Positions 1 through 12,849 of a stretch of DNA of 64,000 bases are shown here, in pieces. Source of the DNA: Palaemon carinicauda. Its lineage: Eukaryota > Arthropoda > Malacostraca > Decapoda > Palaemonidae. The first letter of the stretch is position 1, and each line of letters starts with the position of its first letter. The notes below the pieces were generated by a model that saw only the letters and a program-made list of their open reading frames with translations, was not told where the DNA came from and ran no database searches. A program made the translations under genes and the position numbers. Where the stretch lies: positions 12,459,184-12,523,183 of the forward strand of contig NC_090736.1 in assembly GCF_036898095.1 (NCBI RefSeq), read 5' to 3'.

Positions 1-2323
<2,323 letters not shown>

Positions 2324-2516
2324 TTACTCATAATTTTCATGGATTAATTTGAAAATATCACCAATTTCTGGAAGGTAGTAATCAGCCAACAGCTTGTGTT
2401 GTTCTTTATCATCACTTGCAGCCCAAGCCTCGAGGTGTGCCATCTCAGTCACACCACTCAAAACCACCAGCGTAATCAAACCACAGTTTTTACCAAACAG
2501 TATGTCAGTGTTACAT
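2324..2516 (-). CDS. Phosphatase exon 6 (C-terminus, motif IV end)
   Basis: The exon completes the arginine of GDR and encodes residues 248-310, starting CNTDILFGKNCG and ending HENYE followed by TAA at 2326-2324. D251 of the NTD sequence is the second acidic residue of HAD motif IV and helps bind magnesium. The acceptor reads TTGCAG on the minus strand at 2522-2517. The segment LITLVVLSGVTEM matches the family pattern in which a glycine-valine-threonine follows motif IV. Confidence 0.93.
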
Positions 2517-2632
2517 CTGCAATTAAAATAACAACATTTAGGAACAAATATTTTAAATGCTGATGGGCTTTAATAATATTAGCTTAATCAAAAGAAAAGA
2601 AAGATAGAACTTGAGATTTAAATTACACTTAC

Positions 2633-2774
2633 CTGTCACCAATCATTAAGGTACGAGATGGTTCCAGATTATTACTTGTACTAATAACTGAGAACATGTT
2701 CCCTGAAGGTTTCCCCATAATGACAGGTGGGCGTTCAGCTACGGTCTCTACAGCTTTCACTAGACATCCAGTAC
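2633..2774 (-). CDS. Phosphatase exon 5 (motifs III and IV)
   Basis: The exon encodes TGCLVKAVETVAERPP, then the catalytic-lysine segment GKPSG (K221), and ends at MIGD plus two bases of the arginine codon. Acceptor TTTAG and donor GTAAGT are clear on the minus strand. Intron 5 downstream is only 116 bases, the one short intron of the gene. Phase is 1 in and 2 out, matching both neighbours. Confidence 0.93.
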
Positions 2775-2861
2775 CTAAAGTATAAAATAAATTATCATAG
2801 TAAAAATTTTAGATAATCTTTGTTCCTAAGATGTGACTTTGTTTCACAGATGCAAACATGA

Positions 2862-3058
2862 CAGACTTATAACAGAGTTTGTATTTTTCCTAACATACAA
2901 ACCTGAATTCTTTACTATATGAGATATTCTAGCGCGAGCTGGAAAATACAGCAGAAAAACCTTAACAAGGTCGTTAACGACCGGGCAGGTAGTTATCCAC
3001 CTGTTAGCGGTGGGGGCCGCCGGTCGGTAGCTACTGTTTACCTTCAATCGGATTCTAG
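2862..3058. repeat. Copy A left inverted terminal repeat
   Basis: This arm is the imperfect reverse complement of 12656-12849. Shared stretches include the GGAAAATACAGCAG segment, the ACCTTAACAAGGT self-palindrome and TAGCTACTGTTTACC (one mismatch in the other arm). Confidence 0.88.
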
Positions 3059-3730
3059 GTAGGACTACAGTGAACCCTCGTTTATCGCGGTAGATAGGTT
3101 CCAGACGCGGGCGCGATAGGTGAAAATCCGCGAAGTAGTGACAGCATATTTACCTATTTATTTAACATGTATATTCGGACTTTTAAAACCTTCCCTTGTA
3201 CGTAGTACTGTTAACAAACCACCCTTTAATGTACAGAACACTTAATGCATGTACTACAGCACCCTAAACTAAAACAGGCACAAATATTAAAGGCGATTTT
3301 ATATCATGTGTTTCCTAAACACCTAAATAGCACGATAAAAAATGGCAACCAATGTTTTGTTTACGTTCATCTCTGATCATAATGAAGAAACAAACTCATT
3401 TAGTGTACACATATATGTATAGGTTAGTTTTTGCATCGATTATATTGATTATACAGTACTGTATGTTGATTTTTTTATTACCAATGTTTTAGTTTACGTA
3501 TTTTTCTTAGGACTTCCAAATGAAATCTTTTTCTTTATGACGCCGCCTGAAACGACGGCGTGTACGCTCAGTAAACAACCACGCTCAGAACAAACAAGGC
3601 ATTTAACGCGCATGATGATAGTGATAAATAATGATACTTTACATACAGTATTTACAGTAAAAGCATTTACAAAATATGTTACCTTACAAATATAAATTAT
3701 ACAGTACTTGTACGTAGCAAAACAGGAAAA

Positions 3731-3736
<6 letters not shown>

Positions 3737-3800
<64 letters not shown>
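3737..3800. repeat. (GA)n microsatellite inside Tigger
   Basis: A run of 32 GA repeats within the left untranslated part of the Tigger element. Confidence 0.97.
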
Positions 3801-3804
<4 letters not shown>

Positions 3805-4073
3805 TTTACGTACGAATGTAAATTTTAAACAAAAAAAATATGATAGGTTACAACATGTAGACTTTTAAAACCTTCCCTTTAACTTAATGCATACAGTACG
3901 TACATTACTAAACTATAAAACAGGTTAAAGTAAAAAATAAAGATTGTTACTGTACTCACCACGAAAGAAGTTCAAGAAAAACTTGAATGACGATGGCGAT
4001 GAATTTGCTGCACAGTAGAAATGATGATGATGAAGCTGATGATGTGTTCTACTGTGCAGTCAATGATAGTATT

Positions 4074-5954
4074 TTACGTCTCTTCAGACGGAGGTGTCTT
4101 TTCCTGGGACACCTCTTCAACTTCTTCCTGGGAAATTTCTTCAATTTCTTCCGAAGGCGTACTAGCAGGAGGAACTGGCTCTTTTTTGCGAGGCTGGAAG
4201 AACATTGTGATCGGAAGTTGTTGCCGCTGCTTCTTTTTTCGATCCAAGAGCATCCTGTAGGGAGTCATGATGTCATCGACCTTATTTGAGAATTGCATCG
4301 AGCGAACCATATCCTCGTCCCACTCTTGTAACATTTCTTTCGCCTCCTTCATATGGTTGCAGAACTTGGCAAGCCGTTCTAATGTTAAGCCCGTTTCTTC
4401 GACATTTTCTTGGGTCTCTTCCTGGGTACCCTCACTCTCTTCCTCACTTGCCGATTTCGTCAGGTCTTCGAGGTCTGCGTCAGTTAGGGGCTGGGAATGG
4501 CAGTCCAACAACTCGTCGACGTCTTCAGTCGTCATGTCGCCAAACCCGTCACCTCCAATTATGGCAGCCAACTGCACAGATTTCCGTATTGCAGAGTGTT
4601 GGATTTCCGACGGAGTAAATCCCTTGTCGTCGTAAACAATATCGGGCCACAGCTTCTTCCAGCTCGCATTTACGGTTGCAGGTTTCATCTCTTGAAGTGC
4701 CTTTTGAATATTCTGCAGGCACGTGGCTATGGTGTACTGCCGCCAGTACGCCTTCAAGTTGAAATCTTCATCCTCGTCATCTTGGGCAGCATCCACACAC
4801 GCAACGAGGTCCGCCAAGGTATTCTTCGTGTAGAGGGCCTTGAACGCCCTGATAACCCCCTGGTCCATCGGTTGAATTAATGACGTGGTGTTGGGTGGCA
4901 GGAACTCAACCTGAACGCCCTCACGCGACAGGTCAGTTGCGTGTCCACCAGCGTTATCCATAAGGAGAAGGATCTTGAATGGCAAGCCCTTCTCTAAGAG
5001 ATATTCATGGACTTGCGGGATGAAACACTGGTGGAACCAGTTGGAGGTCAGCATCTTCGTAATCCATGCTTTTTGATTATGCATCCAGTACACGGGAAGG
5101 AGATTCTTATTTTTATTTTTCAAAGCGCGAGGATTTTTCGACTTATAAATAAGCCCCGGCTTTAACAAAAATCCAGCAGCATTGCCACACATCACGAGGG
5201 TAACGCGATCCTTGAATGCCTTAAAGCCAGAGGCTTTGGCTTCCTCTTTGAACAGGAAAGTTCGCGACGGCATTCTCTTCCAAAACAAGCCGGTTTCATC
5301 CATATTAAACACTTGTTCCGGCTTGTATCCACCTTCAGCGATAATGTTCTTGAAAGTCTGGTTCACGTAAGTTTCAGCAGCGGCAGTGTCAGCGGAAGCA
5401 GACTCCCCATGCAGGGAAACGCTTTTCAGGGCGAAGCGTTTCTGAAACTTCGCGAACCATCCTTTGCTTGCGGAAAAACGTTTCTGAGGCTGGGAATCAG
5501 TGGATGTCCCTGGTTGAGGATCATCTGCATCATCATCATCTTCAGCATGGTTGCCGTCGTCGTCTTTAGGTTCCTTTGCAGCAAAATTCTCATATAAGCT
5601 CAAAGCCTTTGTTTGGATGGTGTTCGTATCCAACGCTATGTTCTTCTTCCGGCAGTCGGCAATCCACACAGCTAAAGCACCTTCCATGCGTACGATCGTT
5701 TTATTACGCGTTGTAACGACTCGCTTCGCTGATCTGCTAAAGGTGATTGCAGCAGTCTTTCTAATGTTCGCCTCGTCCTTTTTGATATAGCGAACGGTGG
5801 ATTCGTTGATGCCAAAATGGCGGCCGGCGGCCGCGTAACTTCTACCATCTTTTAACATGTCGAGAAGCGTAACCTTCTCAGCTATCGTCATCATCCTTCG
5901 GTGGCGTTTAGGCTCACTACCAGCCTTACTAGAAGCAGAACGCTTGGGAGGCAT
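4074..5954 (-). CDS. Tigger transposase (CENP-B HTH plus DDE domain)
   Basis: The protein has 626 residues and should cut and paste the surrounding element at TA sites. Residues 22-70 look like a pipsqueak/CENP-B helix-turn-helix (TIAEKVTLLDMLKDGRSY, then GINESTVRYIKK). Residues 85-180 fit the second Tc5-type HTH, ending GWFAKFQKRF. The DDE core follows: D219 in FNMDETGLFW, D333 in LLLMDNAGGH, and D364 in SLIQPMDQGVIRAFK. The tail is acidic, rich in Glu and Ser, and ends in EKTPPSEET. The ATG at 5954 precedes a basic start, MPPKRSASSK, typical of the family. No stop or frameshift is seen, so it may be functional. Domesticated genes of the TIGD type are related, but the intact element ends argue for a live or recently live transposon. 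Confidence 0.94.
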   Translation of the reverse strand: MPPKRSASSKAGSEPKRHRRMMTIAEKVTLLDMLKDGRSYAAAGRHFGINESTVRYIKKDEANIRKTAAITFSRSAKRVVTTRNKTIVRMEGALAVWIADCRKKNIALDTNTIQTKALSLYENFAAKEPKDDDGNHAEDDDDADDPQPGTSTDSQPQKRFSASKGWFAKFQKRFALKSVSLHGESASADTAAAETYVNQTFKNIIAEGGYKPEQVFNMDETGLFWKRMPSRTFLFKEEAKASGFKAFKDRVTLVMCGNAAGFLLKPGLIYKSKNPRALKNKNKNLLPVYWMHNQKAWITKMLTSNWFHQCFIPQVHEYLLEKGLPFKILLLMDNAGGHATDLSREGVQVEFLPPNTTSLIQPMDQGVIRAFKALYTKNTLADLVACVDAAQDDEDEDFNLKAYWRQYTIATCLQNIQKALQEMKPATVNASWKKLWPDIVYDDKGFTPSEIQHSAIRKSVQLAAIIGGDGFGDMTTEDVDELLDCHSQPLTDADLEDLTKSASEEESEGTQEETQENVEETGLTLERLAKFCNHMKEAKEMLQEWDEDMVRSMQFSNKVDDIMTPYRMLLDRKKKQRQQLPITMFFQPRKKEPVPPASTPSEEIEEISQEEVEEVSQEKTPPSEET

Positions 5955-6279
5955 TGTACAGTAGGATTTAACAGAAAGTTCAACAAAAAGTTCAACTTAA
6001 AACAGTCGCACACAGCACAGATTAAACTTCACAAACTTAAGAACGTCTACTCAGCAATACGCGGAAAGAGAAAGTGAACGATCCAGCCCCGCGAGAACTT
6101 TGATGCTGCGGGTAGAAGATGCGGGCAAAACACCAATCACAGGCTAGATAACAAAACTTGAGTTTTGATTCGTCATCTATCAGCGCTTGAACCAATCACA
6201 ACCCGTCTTACAGTACATGGTGCGTTGGTTACTCATAGAAGATGCCCCGCGCATACTGAACGTACGTAGATTAAGTACA

Positions 6280-6415
6280 ATACCGTAATAATAATAAATA
6301 ATGATAATAATACTGTACAGTAATAATAATAATAATAATGATTAATAATAATAACAATAATAATTTTATTAACAACAACAACAATAATAATAATAATAAC
6401 AATAATAATAAAAAT
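6280..6415. repeat. (AAT)n / (AAC)n-rich tract
   Basis: Imperfect trinucleotide repeats, mainly AAT with AAC interruptions, in the 5' part of the Tigger element upstream of its transposase start. Confidence 0.9.
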
Positions 6416-6432
6416 TTACGTACGCTATTTTA

Positions 6433-6435
<3 letters not shown>

Positions 6436-6482
<47 letters not shown>
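6436..6482. repeat. (CT)n microsatellite inside Tigger
   Basis: A pure CT run near the right end of Tigger. It is complementary to the GA run near the left end. Confidence 0.97.
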
Positions 6483-6488
<6 letters not shown>

Positions 6489-6987
6489 TTACAGTATTCG
6501 AAATGTGATTTTTGCAACAAAGAATATTATTGGATGCAGTACTGTACTACGTACGTATACATACAAAAGATTCATGGAAAAGAAGCACATCCATTACAGT
6601 ACACACCATTCTAATATGGTATGACTGCATCTGATTTGCGTTTCATGTTCGATTTAATTTTACTACGTACTGAATTATCGTATGATCACATTCTCTTTTC
6701 GTGTTTTATTTCTTTCTGTGCTGAATTATATATCATATGTAATGCAATGAACAATCAGTAAGAGCAGATATTACTAATTACAGTATTAATGGAATTACAG
6801 GTAACAAAATATCGTATTTGGTTGTCTTCAGATTTCGCGGTATTTTCGAATTTTCCGGAAAATCAGCGATATGTATATATATATGGGTTATGGGAAAACC
6901 CCGCGAAGTGGTGAATCCGCGATTGTCGAACCGCGAAGTAGCGAGGGTTCACTGTATTCTAGGGGCGGTGACGGAGGGAAGATTTGT

Positions 6988-7090
6988 GTAAAGAATTCGG
7001 GTTTGTATGTTAGGAAAAATACAAACTCTGTTATAAGTTTGTCATTTGTTCCTACACTTGATACAAACCCTCATTCTTTACTATAGGAGA
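6988..7090. repeat. Copy A internal complementary region (ICR)
   Basis: The first half, GTTTGTATGTTAGG then ACAAACTCTGTTATAAG, is the reverse complement of the left element end at 2862-2915. The second half, TTCCTACACTTGATACAAAC, is the reverse complement of the right element end at 12822-12847. The two halves meet at GTCATTTG, which predicts the joined ends of a circular intermediate. Confidence 0.87.
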
Positions 7091-7552
7091 CTTAGTCTTG
7101 AGGCTAGGGTGGCCAAGGAGTTCCCTATTCCTAGGGAAGAGAGTCCTCAGACTAGACTCTTTTGAAGAAAAAAAATCTCCCATTAATCTTCTTTCTTTGT
7201 AGATCCCTATAATCTTAGCACAACTGAAAGTTTGTAGCTTCATGGAAACAGATGTTTCAGGGTTGAAGAGGGTCAGGAACATTCGACTCGGACCCTTTAA
7301 TACTTAGGATTCCCCCGACCTTGAAAAGGAGAAACCTCATGACTACGAGTATAACTTATACCCTCTAAGAGGAATCAGATGAGTTCATACCTTATTTCCA
7401 TTGGCAAGTCCAGCTGAAACTGGCTACAGACTAGGATACCCAGACGGGAGGGAGAAGGAAACGAAGAAGATAAATGGATGTCCTTCTTAACACCTAGTGT
7501 AACACGGAATCCTCAACCAATGGCTACTGTCCCCTGAAAGGGCGTAAGGTAG
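7091..7552. other. Copy A untranslated segment between ICR and recombinase
   Basis: No coding sequence is seen. In coding orientation it is the 3' untranslated part of copy A, running from the recombinase stop to the ICR. Confidence 0.6.
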
Positions 7553-8290
7553 CTACAGCACCTGTTGACCTGCCACAATAGGCCCTATAGAAAAGGTGTC
7601 TAGAGACCTATGTGTCACATTGCTCAAATAGTGAGTGGTGAATGTAGATTGGTGTTTCCATACCCCACCTCTTAAGACTTGGGAGACTGAGAAATTTCTC
7701 TTAAATGCCAGTGAGGCAACCACTCCCCTAACTTGATGGGCTTTGGGTTGTGCTGCCTCTGGGTCTCCGTGAATGGCTCTCGCAATAACTTTCTTGAGCC
7801 AGAAAGAGATGGTGTTGCGAGAGATTCTCTTCTTCACCTTGTTGGTACTGAGGAAGAGATGAAGGAGGCGTGGTCTGAAAGGTCGGGTGTGCTCTAGGTA
7901 TTTCCTTAGCGGCCTGACTGGCACGAAGCTGAGAGAGACTTCCCCCAATCCTCTAGAATGGGTGACGTTGTAAGACAGACCATGTAGTCCATTGACCCTT
8001 TTTCCCGAGGCCAGAGCTACTAGGAAGATGGTCTTAAGGGTCAGAAAGTAGTCAGAGGTCCTATTTAAGGACTCATTGGGTGGACCCTTCAAGGAACATA
8101 AGACCAGGGACACGTCCCAAGGTGGTGGTCTAATCTCAACTGGGGGGCAAGATTTCTCAAAACCTCGAATCAACAAGGTGATATCTTCTGAGGTGGAAAG
8201 GTCAACCCCTTTCAGTCTACAGATGAGGCTCAAGGCTTAACGATAGCCCTTAATTGCCGAGACTGAGAGGAGCTTTTCCTCCCTGAGGTA
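7553..8290 (-). pseudogene. Copy A tyrosine recombinase remnant
   Basis: The frame contains the recombinase catalytic pattern: an Arg in SGKRVNGLHGL, His-x-x-Arg in KAHQVRGVVAS, a Trp in GGVWKHQS and the final Tyr in FTTHYLSNV. This enzyme family integrates DIRS circles without target duplication. An in-frame TAA around 8237 separates it from the preceding KGYR segment. The N-terminal core-binding part is missing: the upstream frame passes from the methyltransferase-like region straight into VDFLLYLREEKLLS, which is already recombinase sequence. The copy is therefore deleted and unlikely to work. Confidence 0.85.
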
Positions 8291-9896
8291 CAAAAGGAAG
8301 TCCACCACTAAAGGAAGAGAGGGATCGAGTTTGTTGATCACCCTTCTCAGCAGGCAAAAGGGTGGAAAGGCGTATGCGTCCAGGTTGTCCCAAGACTGTT
8401 GAAGGGCGTCCTGGATCGCTGCCTGATGATCTGGAACTGGGGACCCGTAGCGGGGAAGTTTCGCATTCAGAGAAGTGGTGAACAGGTCTATTGTAGGGAA
8501 ACCCCACAAAGCTATTACTGCCTTCGTTACTCGAGGATCCAAAGACCATTCGCCACTCAACACTTGGTGATGCCAGCTTAGTTGATTCGCTATGATTTTT
8601 CTCTGACCTGGAATAAATCTGGCTGTGAGAGAAATGTCGTGACCTTCCGCCCACTGGCAAATCTGTACTGCTAGCAGACAGAGGTCTCTTGCCAGAGTAC
8701 CCCCTTGTTTGTTGGCTGTGGAGTTGTCGCTCATCAGCACCACCTCTCCTCCTTGTAGATCTACAAAGTATTTTAGGCCTTTCCAGGCTGCTAACAATTC
8801 TAGGTGATTTATACGGAGAGTTTGTTCTATCGGAGACAAGACTCCTGATGCTAACTTCGGGCCTAGGTGGGAACCCTAGCCCCGTAGCGCCGCGTCCGAA
8901 AAGTTTTAACTTCGGATTGGGGCTTTGGAGGGGAATACCCGTTTGGGTATTCTCTTTGGTTGACCACCACTGAAGATCTTGTATCACCAGTGCTGGAACC
9001 TCCACTGGCAAGAATGGGGAATTGTTCTTTTGGGACCAATGGGTCTTCAGATGCCACTGGAGACTTCTCATTCTTGATCTTCCACCTGGAACTAGTTTTT
9101 CCAGGGAGGAAAGATGGCCCAGAAGACTGCCACATCTTGGCTGGAGGAGGCAGTGGAGACAAGAGTTGAGCGATGGATTGTTTCAGTCTCAGAAGTCTGT
9201 CTTCCGAAGGGAACACCCTCCCTACCTGGGTGTTGATGGACATACCCAGATAGTTCATGACTTGGGTTGGAATCAAACAAGACATCTCTACGTTTACAAG
9301 GATCCCCAGATCCTTGCAAAGGTCGAGAAGCCTTCTCAGGTGATCCAGGGCTTGTTCCCTGGACGAGGCCAGGAGTAGCCAGTCGTCCAAATACCTTAGC
9401 AGTCGTGTCCCATGCTTGTGTGCCCAGGAGGAAACGAGTTCGAAAACCCTTGTAAACACCAGTGGGGCAGTCAAGAGGCTGAAGCATAGGACTTTGAACT
9501 TGAAGCTTCGACCCTGAACCAGAAAGTGCAGGAATTTCAGAGTTGAGCGACGGATTGGTACATGGAAATATGCGTCTTTTAAGTCCACATATGCCATAAA
9601 GTCTCCTGGACGCACCGCTTGGATCATGGAGGCTGCTGTCTCCATTTTGAAAGGAATTTGCTTCACAAACTGGTCTCCAACCCCCCGAAGCTTTCTCTAT
9701 TAGAGAGGCAACTGAAAAACCCCAGGGAGGTGTTGGGGACTTGTTGGATGGCATCTTTTAGAAGCATGCTCTGGATCTCCCGAGCTAGGGCTTGCTGTTT
9801 CCCTTGATTCCGAGGGACCTGGGAGGACGAGATCGGAGGAGGAATTAGAGGAGGAGGAGAGCCTATGAAGGGGATGCGGTACCCCAAACGAAGCAC
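8237..9896 (-). pseudogene. Copy A reverse transcriptase - RNase H - methyltransferase-like remnant
   Basis: Three overlapping frames give the DIRS pol order. The RT N-terminus LRLGYRIPF lies near 9890. RT motif A is VDLKDAYFHVPI and motif C is YLDDWLLLASS, with both catalytic aspartates kept. The RNase H part has LLAAWKGL, LMSDNSTANKQ and IIANQLSW, with the last acidic position changed to Asn. The DIRS-specific region PTIDLFTTSLNAKLPRY and DAYAFPPF follows. Frameshifts occur near 9660 and 8860. The reverse transcriptase would copy the element RNA. In its present state it is a relic. Confidence 0.88.
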
Positions 9897-9969
9897 CTTG
9901 ATGGTTCATTGCATGACCTCCATAGCTTTCCACCTCCTCCAACTCCCCTGCAGGCACCCCCCTATGCAC

Positions 9970-12609
9970 TGGAAGGGGGGAACCGTGACCCTATTTCTCT
10001 CTAGGGTTCCTCCTTTTAGCCTTGGGAAGAGCCAACTTTCCTCTGCCCATAGGTTTGGGTACAAAGGAGGGGCGGCTGAGGCTCTTGCCTGCGGGTGGAG
10101 CCGCGGTTGAGGTCTTAGGTTGTGGAGTTGGCTGCTGTTGCATTGTGCGAAAAGAGGCAGCCTTTTGCATTGCGGTGTTCTGTGTCTCTTTCCTCCAAGT
10201 ATCTAAAGTAGAGGAAATTGCTTGTTTAGGAAAGAGGAGAGGTTGTAGAAGGTCCGAGTTTCTCAAATCCGATCTCTTGGCCTTACTGATGCTCCTATGA
10301 AGTCTGAAAACTACTGATTCCCTCCTTTTGAGGACCCAATTGCTCCACATAGTCACTGTTGTAGCAGTTAGGAAGTCCATTGTCTTGGCCCCAGCAGCTA
10401 GGAGTTCCTGTAGGGACTACATGGAGTTTTGGTTTGACAGGTCCTTGTGACTCGCTAGGTAGCCAACTGTACCAGACCACGCCTCGAACCAAGATAAAGG
10501 GACATTGAAGCCGCTTCCATTGCCTAGGCTTCTGTGGCTGTAAAAGAGACTGGAAGAGTAGTCTCTCTCCGAGAAGCAGCCAGGTGTGTTCCTCGCTGTG
10601 AGGGGATCCAGGGACAGAGGAGAAGGGTTGGAGTCTCGGACCTTGTAAAAGCGCTTTTGCCTCGTAAACGGGAATTGTAAAAGTTTATGGGATCCCTGAG
10701 ACTTCAGGGAACCCGTTTCTCCCGAGACCGCCAACGAGACCTTCCTCAGACGGCCTGCAGTGTGACCAGATCAGGGAAGTTCAATTCTGGTCTTAGGGTT
10801 TGGTGGAGGACGACATAGTCTGTCTAAAGCTGGAGCGTTAGTATGTCGAGAAGACAGATTTAGATCGCTGAAGCCCGAGATATTACACAGTTCTTAGAGC
10901 CCTCAATTAGGAGGACTCTAAGTCCTTTCATAGTTGCTCTTCCGAGGAATCCTCAGACTGCGCTAATTCCTCGCAAGTTATTACAGGAGGAAGGGCGATA
11001 GAAGTCAGAGTGTCTGGAGGTAACGTCGAAGTAGGAGACCACATTGCCGTTATTACAGGGGAAGGCCGAGCGCTGGAAGTCGACGGTCTAGGAGAAGGTG
11101 ACCGAATTATTCGTACTGTCTTAGTAGTATTCGTAGAGATTCCTCTCTTTGAAGGGTCTGAAAAACGAGGTGGAAGAGGTCGAATTGATCGGCGATCTGG
11201 CATTTCCTTCTGCTCTCAACAGAAGAGAAGAAGGGTTGAACCCCAGCGTCTTCTTCCGAGGTTCTCATAAGGATCGTATTCCGTAACTCATTAGGGAGCA
11301 GGGGAACTGGAGTTGTCCTGTCCGAACACGAGGGCGAGGTGATTGACCCCACGAGAGTATGACCGGAGACTTGCGTGATCGGGAAGTTGAAGGGCCAGAG
11401 CGCTCTCTCTCTGATGACACGTAGCGAAGGTGAGGAGAAGTGCTCTTTCTGACTTTCCTAGAGCGATCGGAGATCCTCAAACTAATATGTGAAGGAGAGG
11501 GATCGAGGTCAGGGCACGCTTTGCCCTTGGCCGCGCTCCTGACGCGATTAGATGAAAAATCGTGGGAAGAGCTTCTCTTAAGGGAGCGCTTATTACGCTT
11601 TGGAGAGCTCTCTTGTGACGAGGAGCGAGAACGTAACGTAGCGCTCTTTTTCTTGAAGCGCTGGATAATCCCTCGCGAGAGAAAGATGATAGCGAGGGAG
11701 AACGATGACGAGAGGAAGTGCTATTCTTAGGTTAGAAGTTGATGAAGAGCGAGAACGATGATGTCTCTTCCTATGTCACCTGTCTCTCCGGCGAGAACAT
11801 CTGGGCAAAGGAGAGCGAGCTCTCATTTTCCTCTTCTCTCTCTCCCTCCTAGCCTCCAAAGAGGAGGAGGAGGAGGAGGTACTGCGATGTTCGCGCTTGC
11901 GACGTTGTGATTTTGTAGAAGTGCAAATGGAGTGCGAAGTAGGCACCACAGGAGCTGAAGTTACTATATCCACTGAAACTTCCGCAGGCGCCAACTGAGT
12001 TGACGGAAGGTAGGCGAGGTCCGGAACTCCCGAGGGTTCAAAAACAGAAGGGACCTGAGGCACTACCTTGCCCGCAAGGAACTGGTTCCAAACTTCCTCT
12101 GAAGGAGAACCAGGAAGTCCAAGGGCAGGCCATACTGCTCGTACATGATCTGGAATGGAAGCGGTAACAGTCATTCCCGGTGGCGGATAGTATTGTCCCA
12201 CTGGGGGAGGCAACGTGATCTGCCTGACCAAGAGGAATGGGGGTTAAATCAATGGTGCCACTCTTCCTCGACTTCCCCCCCGGAGGAGGGAGGCAAAGAA
12301 GAGTGAAGGGAGAGATCGAGAGGCCCGAGACTCCTTACCTTTCGACGGCGAACCTGGAGGTAACGAATCCCTCTTGGATTTCTTCTTCTTCCTCTTCTCT
12401 AACTTTTCCCACTGAGAGGGCGTCCACTCTCTACATACTTGGCAGGGGGAGCCTTCAGAACACCTATGACCTCTGCACGTAGGGCATAAGGAATGAGGAT
12501 CCACCTTCGGCGGTGACATAAAGTGCCACAGGATTTCGGGGGAACCCTGGGACACTTCCTCATAATAGAGGACATCACATCTAACAAAGAAAAAAGAAGA
12601 ATTAATCAA
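9970..12609 (-). pseudogene. Copy A gag remnant
   Basis: The N-terminus near 12580-12420 has a cysteine-rich motif, DPHSLCPTCRGHRCSEG then CQVCREWTPSQWE, which aligns with the N-terminal Cys motif of the other copies. A serine and arginine-rich middle (11780-11200) is followed by a C-terminal segment MWSNWVLKRRESVVF (10350-10280). That segment resembles WGNWVLKRQDAVVS in copy F. Several stops and frame changes break it. Gag proteins of DIRS elements are poorly conserved; assignment rests on position and the Cys motif. Confidence 0.75.
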
Positions 12610-12655
12610 AAATACAACAAAGAAAGGCTAGTCTGCCAGTTAAACAAAAGCAGGA

Positions 12656-12849
12656 GCAGCTGTGTTACCACTGCGACGGCTAGAATTCGATTGAAGGTAA
12701 ACAATAGCTACCTATCGGCAGTCCCCCACCACTAACAGGTGGATAACTACCTGTCTGACCTTGTTAAGGTTTTTCTGCTGTATTTTCCAGCCCGCGCTAG
12801 AATATCTCCTATAGTGAAGAATGAGGGTTTGTATCAAGTGTAGGAACAA
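12656..12849. repeat. Copy A right inverted terminal repeat
   Basis: Reverse complement of the left arm 2862-3058, ending TTTGTATCAAGTGTAGGAAC. The last 28 or so bases are not paired with the left end but are matched by the ICR, as expected for DIRS ends. Confidence 0.87.

Larger units (their letters stand above)
3068..6954 (-). mobile_element. Tigger (pogo superfamily) DNA transposon, complete
   Basis: The element starts CAGTGAACCCTCG and ends with its reverse complement CGAGGGTTCACTG. A TA dinucleotide flanks each end (3066-3067 and 6955-6956), the expected Tc1/mariner-pogo target duplication. The inner parts of the ends share the CGCGAAGTAG motif. One long open reading frame on the minus strand encodes the transposase. 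A (GA)n tract lies about 670 bases from the left end, and (AAT)n and (CT)n tracts lie near the right end. Total length is 3887 bases. The open transposase and readable ends suggest a fairly young insertion. Confidence 0.95.
2858..12849 (-). mobile_element. DIRS-like retrotransposon copy A (second family), interrupted by Tigger
   Basis: Inverted terminal repeats of about 190 bases lie at 2862-3058 and 12656-12849. An internal complementary region at 6988-7090 has its first half complementary to the left end and its second half complementary to the right end. Coding remnants on the minus strand run gag, RT, RNase H, recombinase. A 3.9 kb Tigger transposon sits between the left terminal repeat and the internal complementary region. 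Removing it leaves about 6.1 kb, a normal DIRS size. The copy is decayed, with several stops and a deletion that joins the methyltransferase-like region to the recombinase. It lies in intron 4 of the phosphatase gene in the same sense. Confidence 0.88.

Noticed and set aside
3987..5790. Several plus-strand open frames opposite the Tigger transposase
   Set aside because: They are antisense shadows of the transposase gene with no recognisable motifs.
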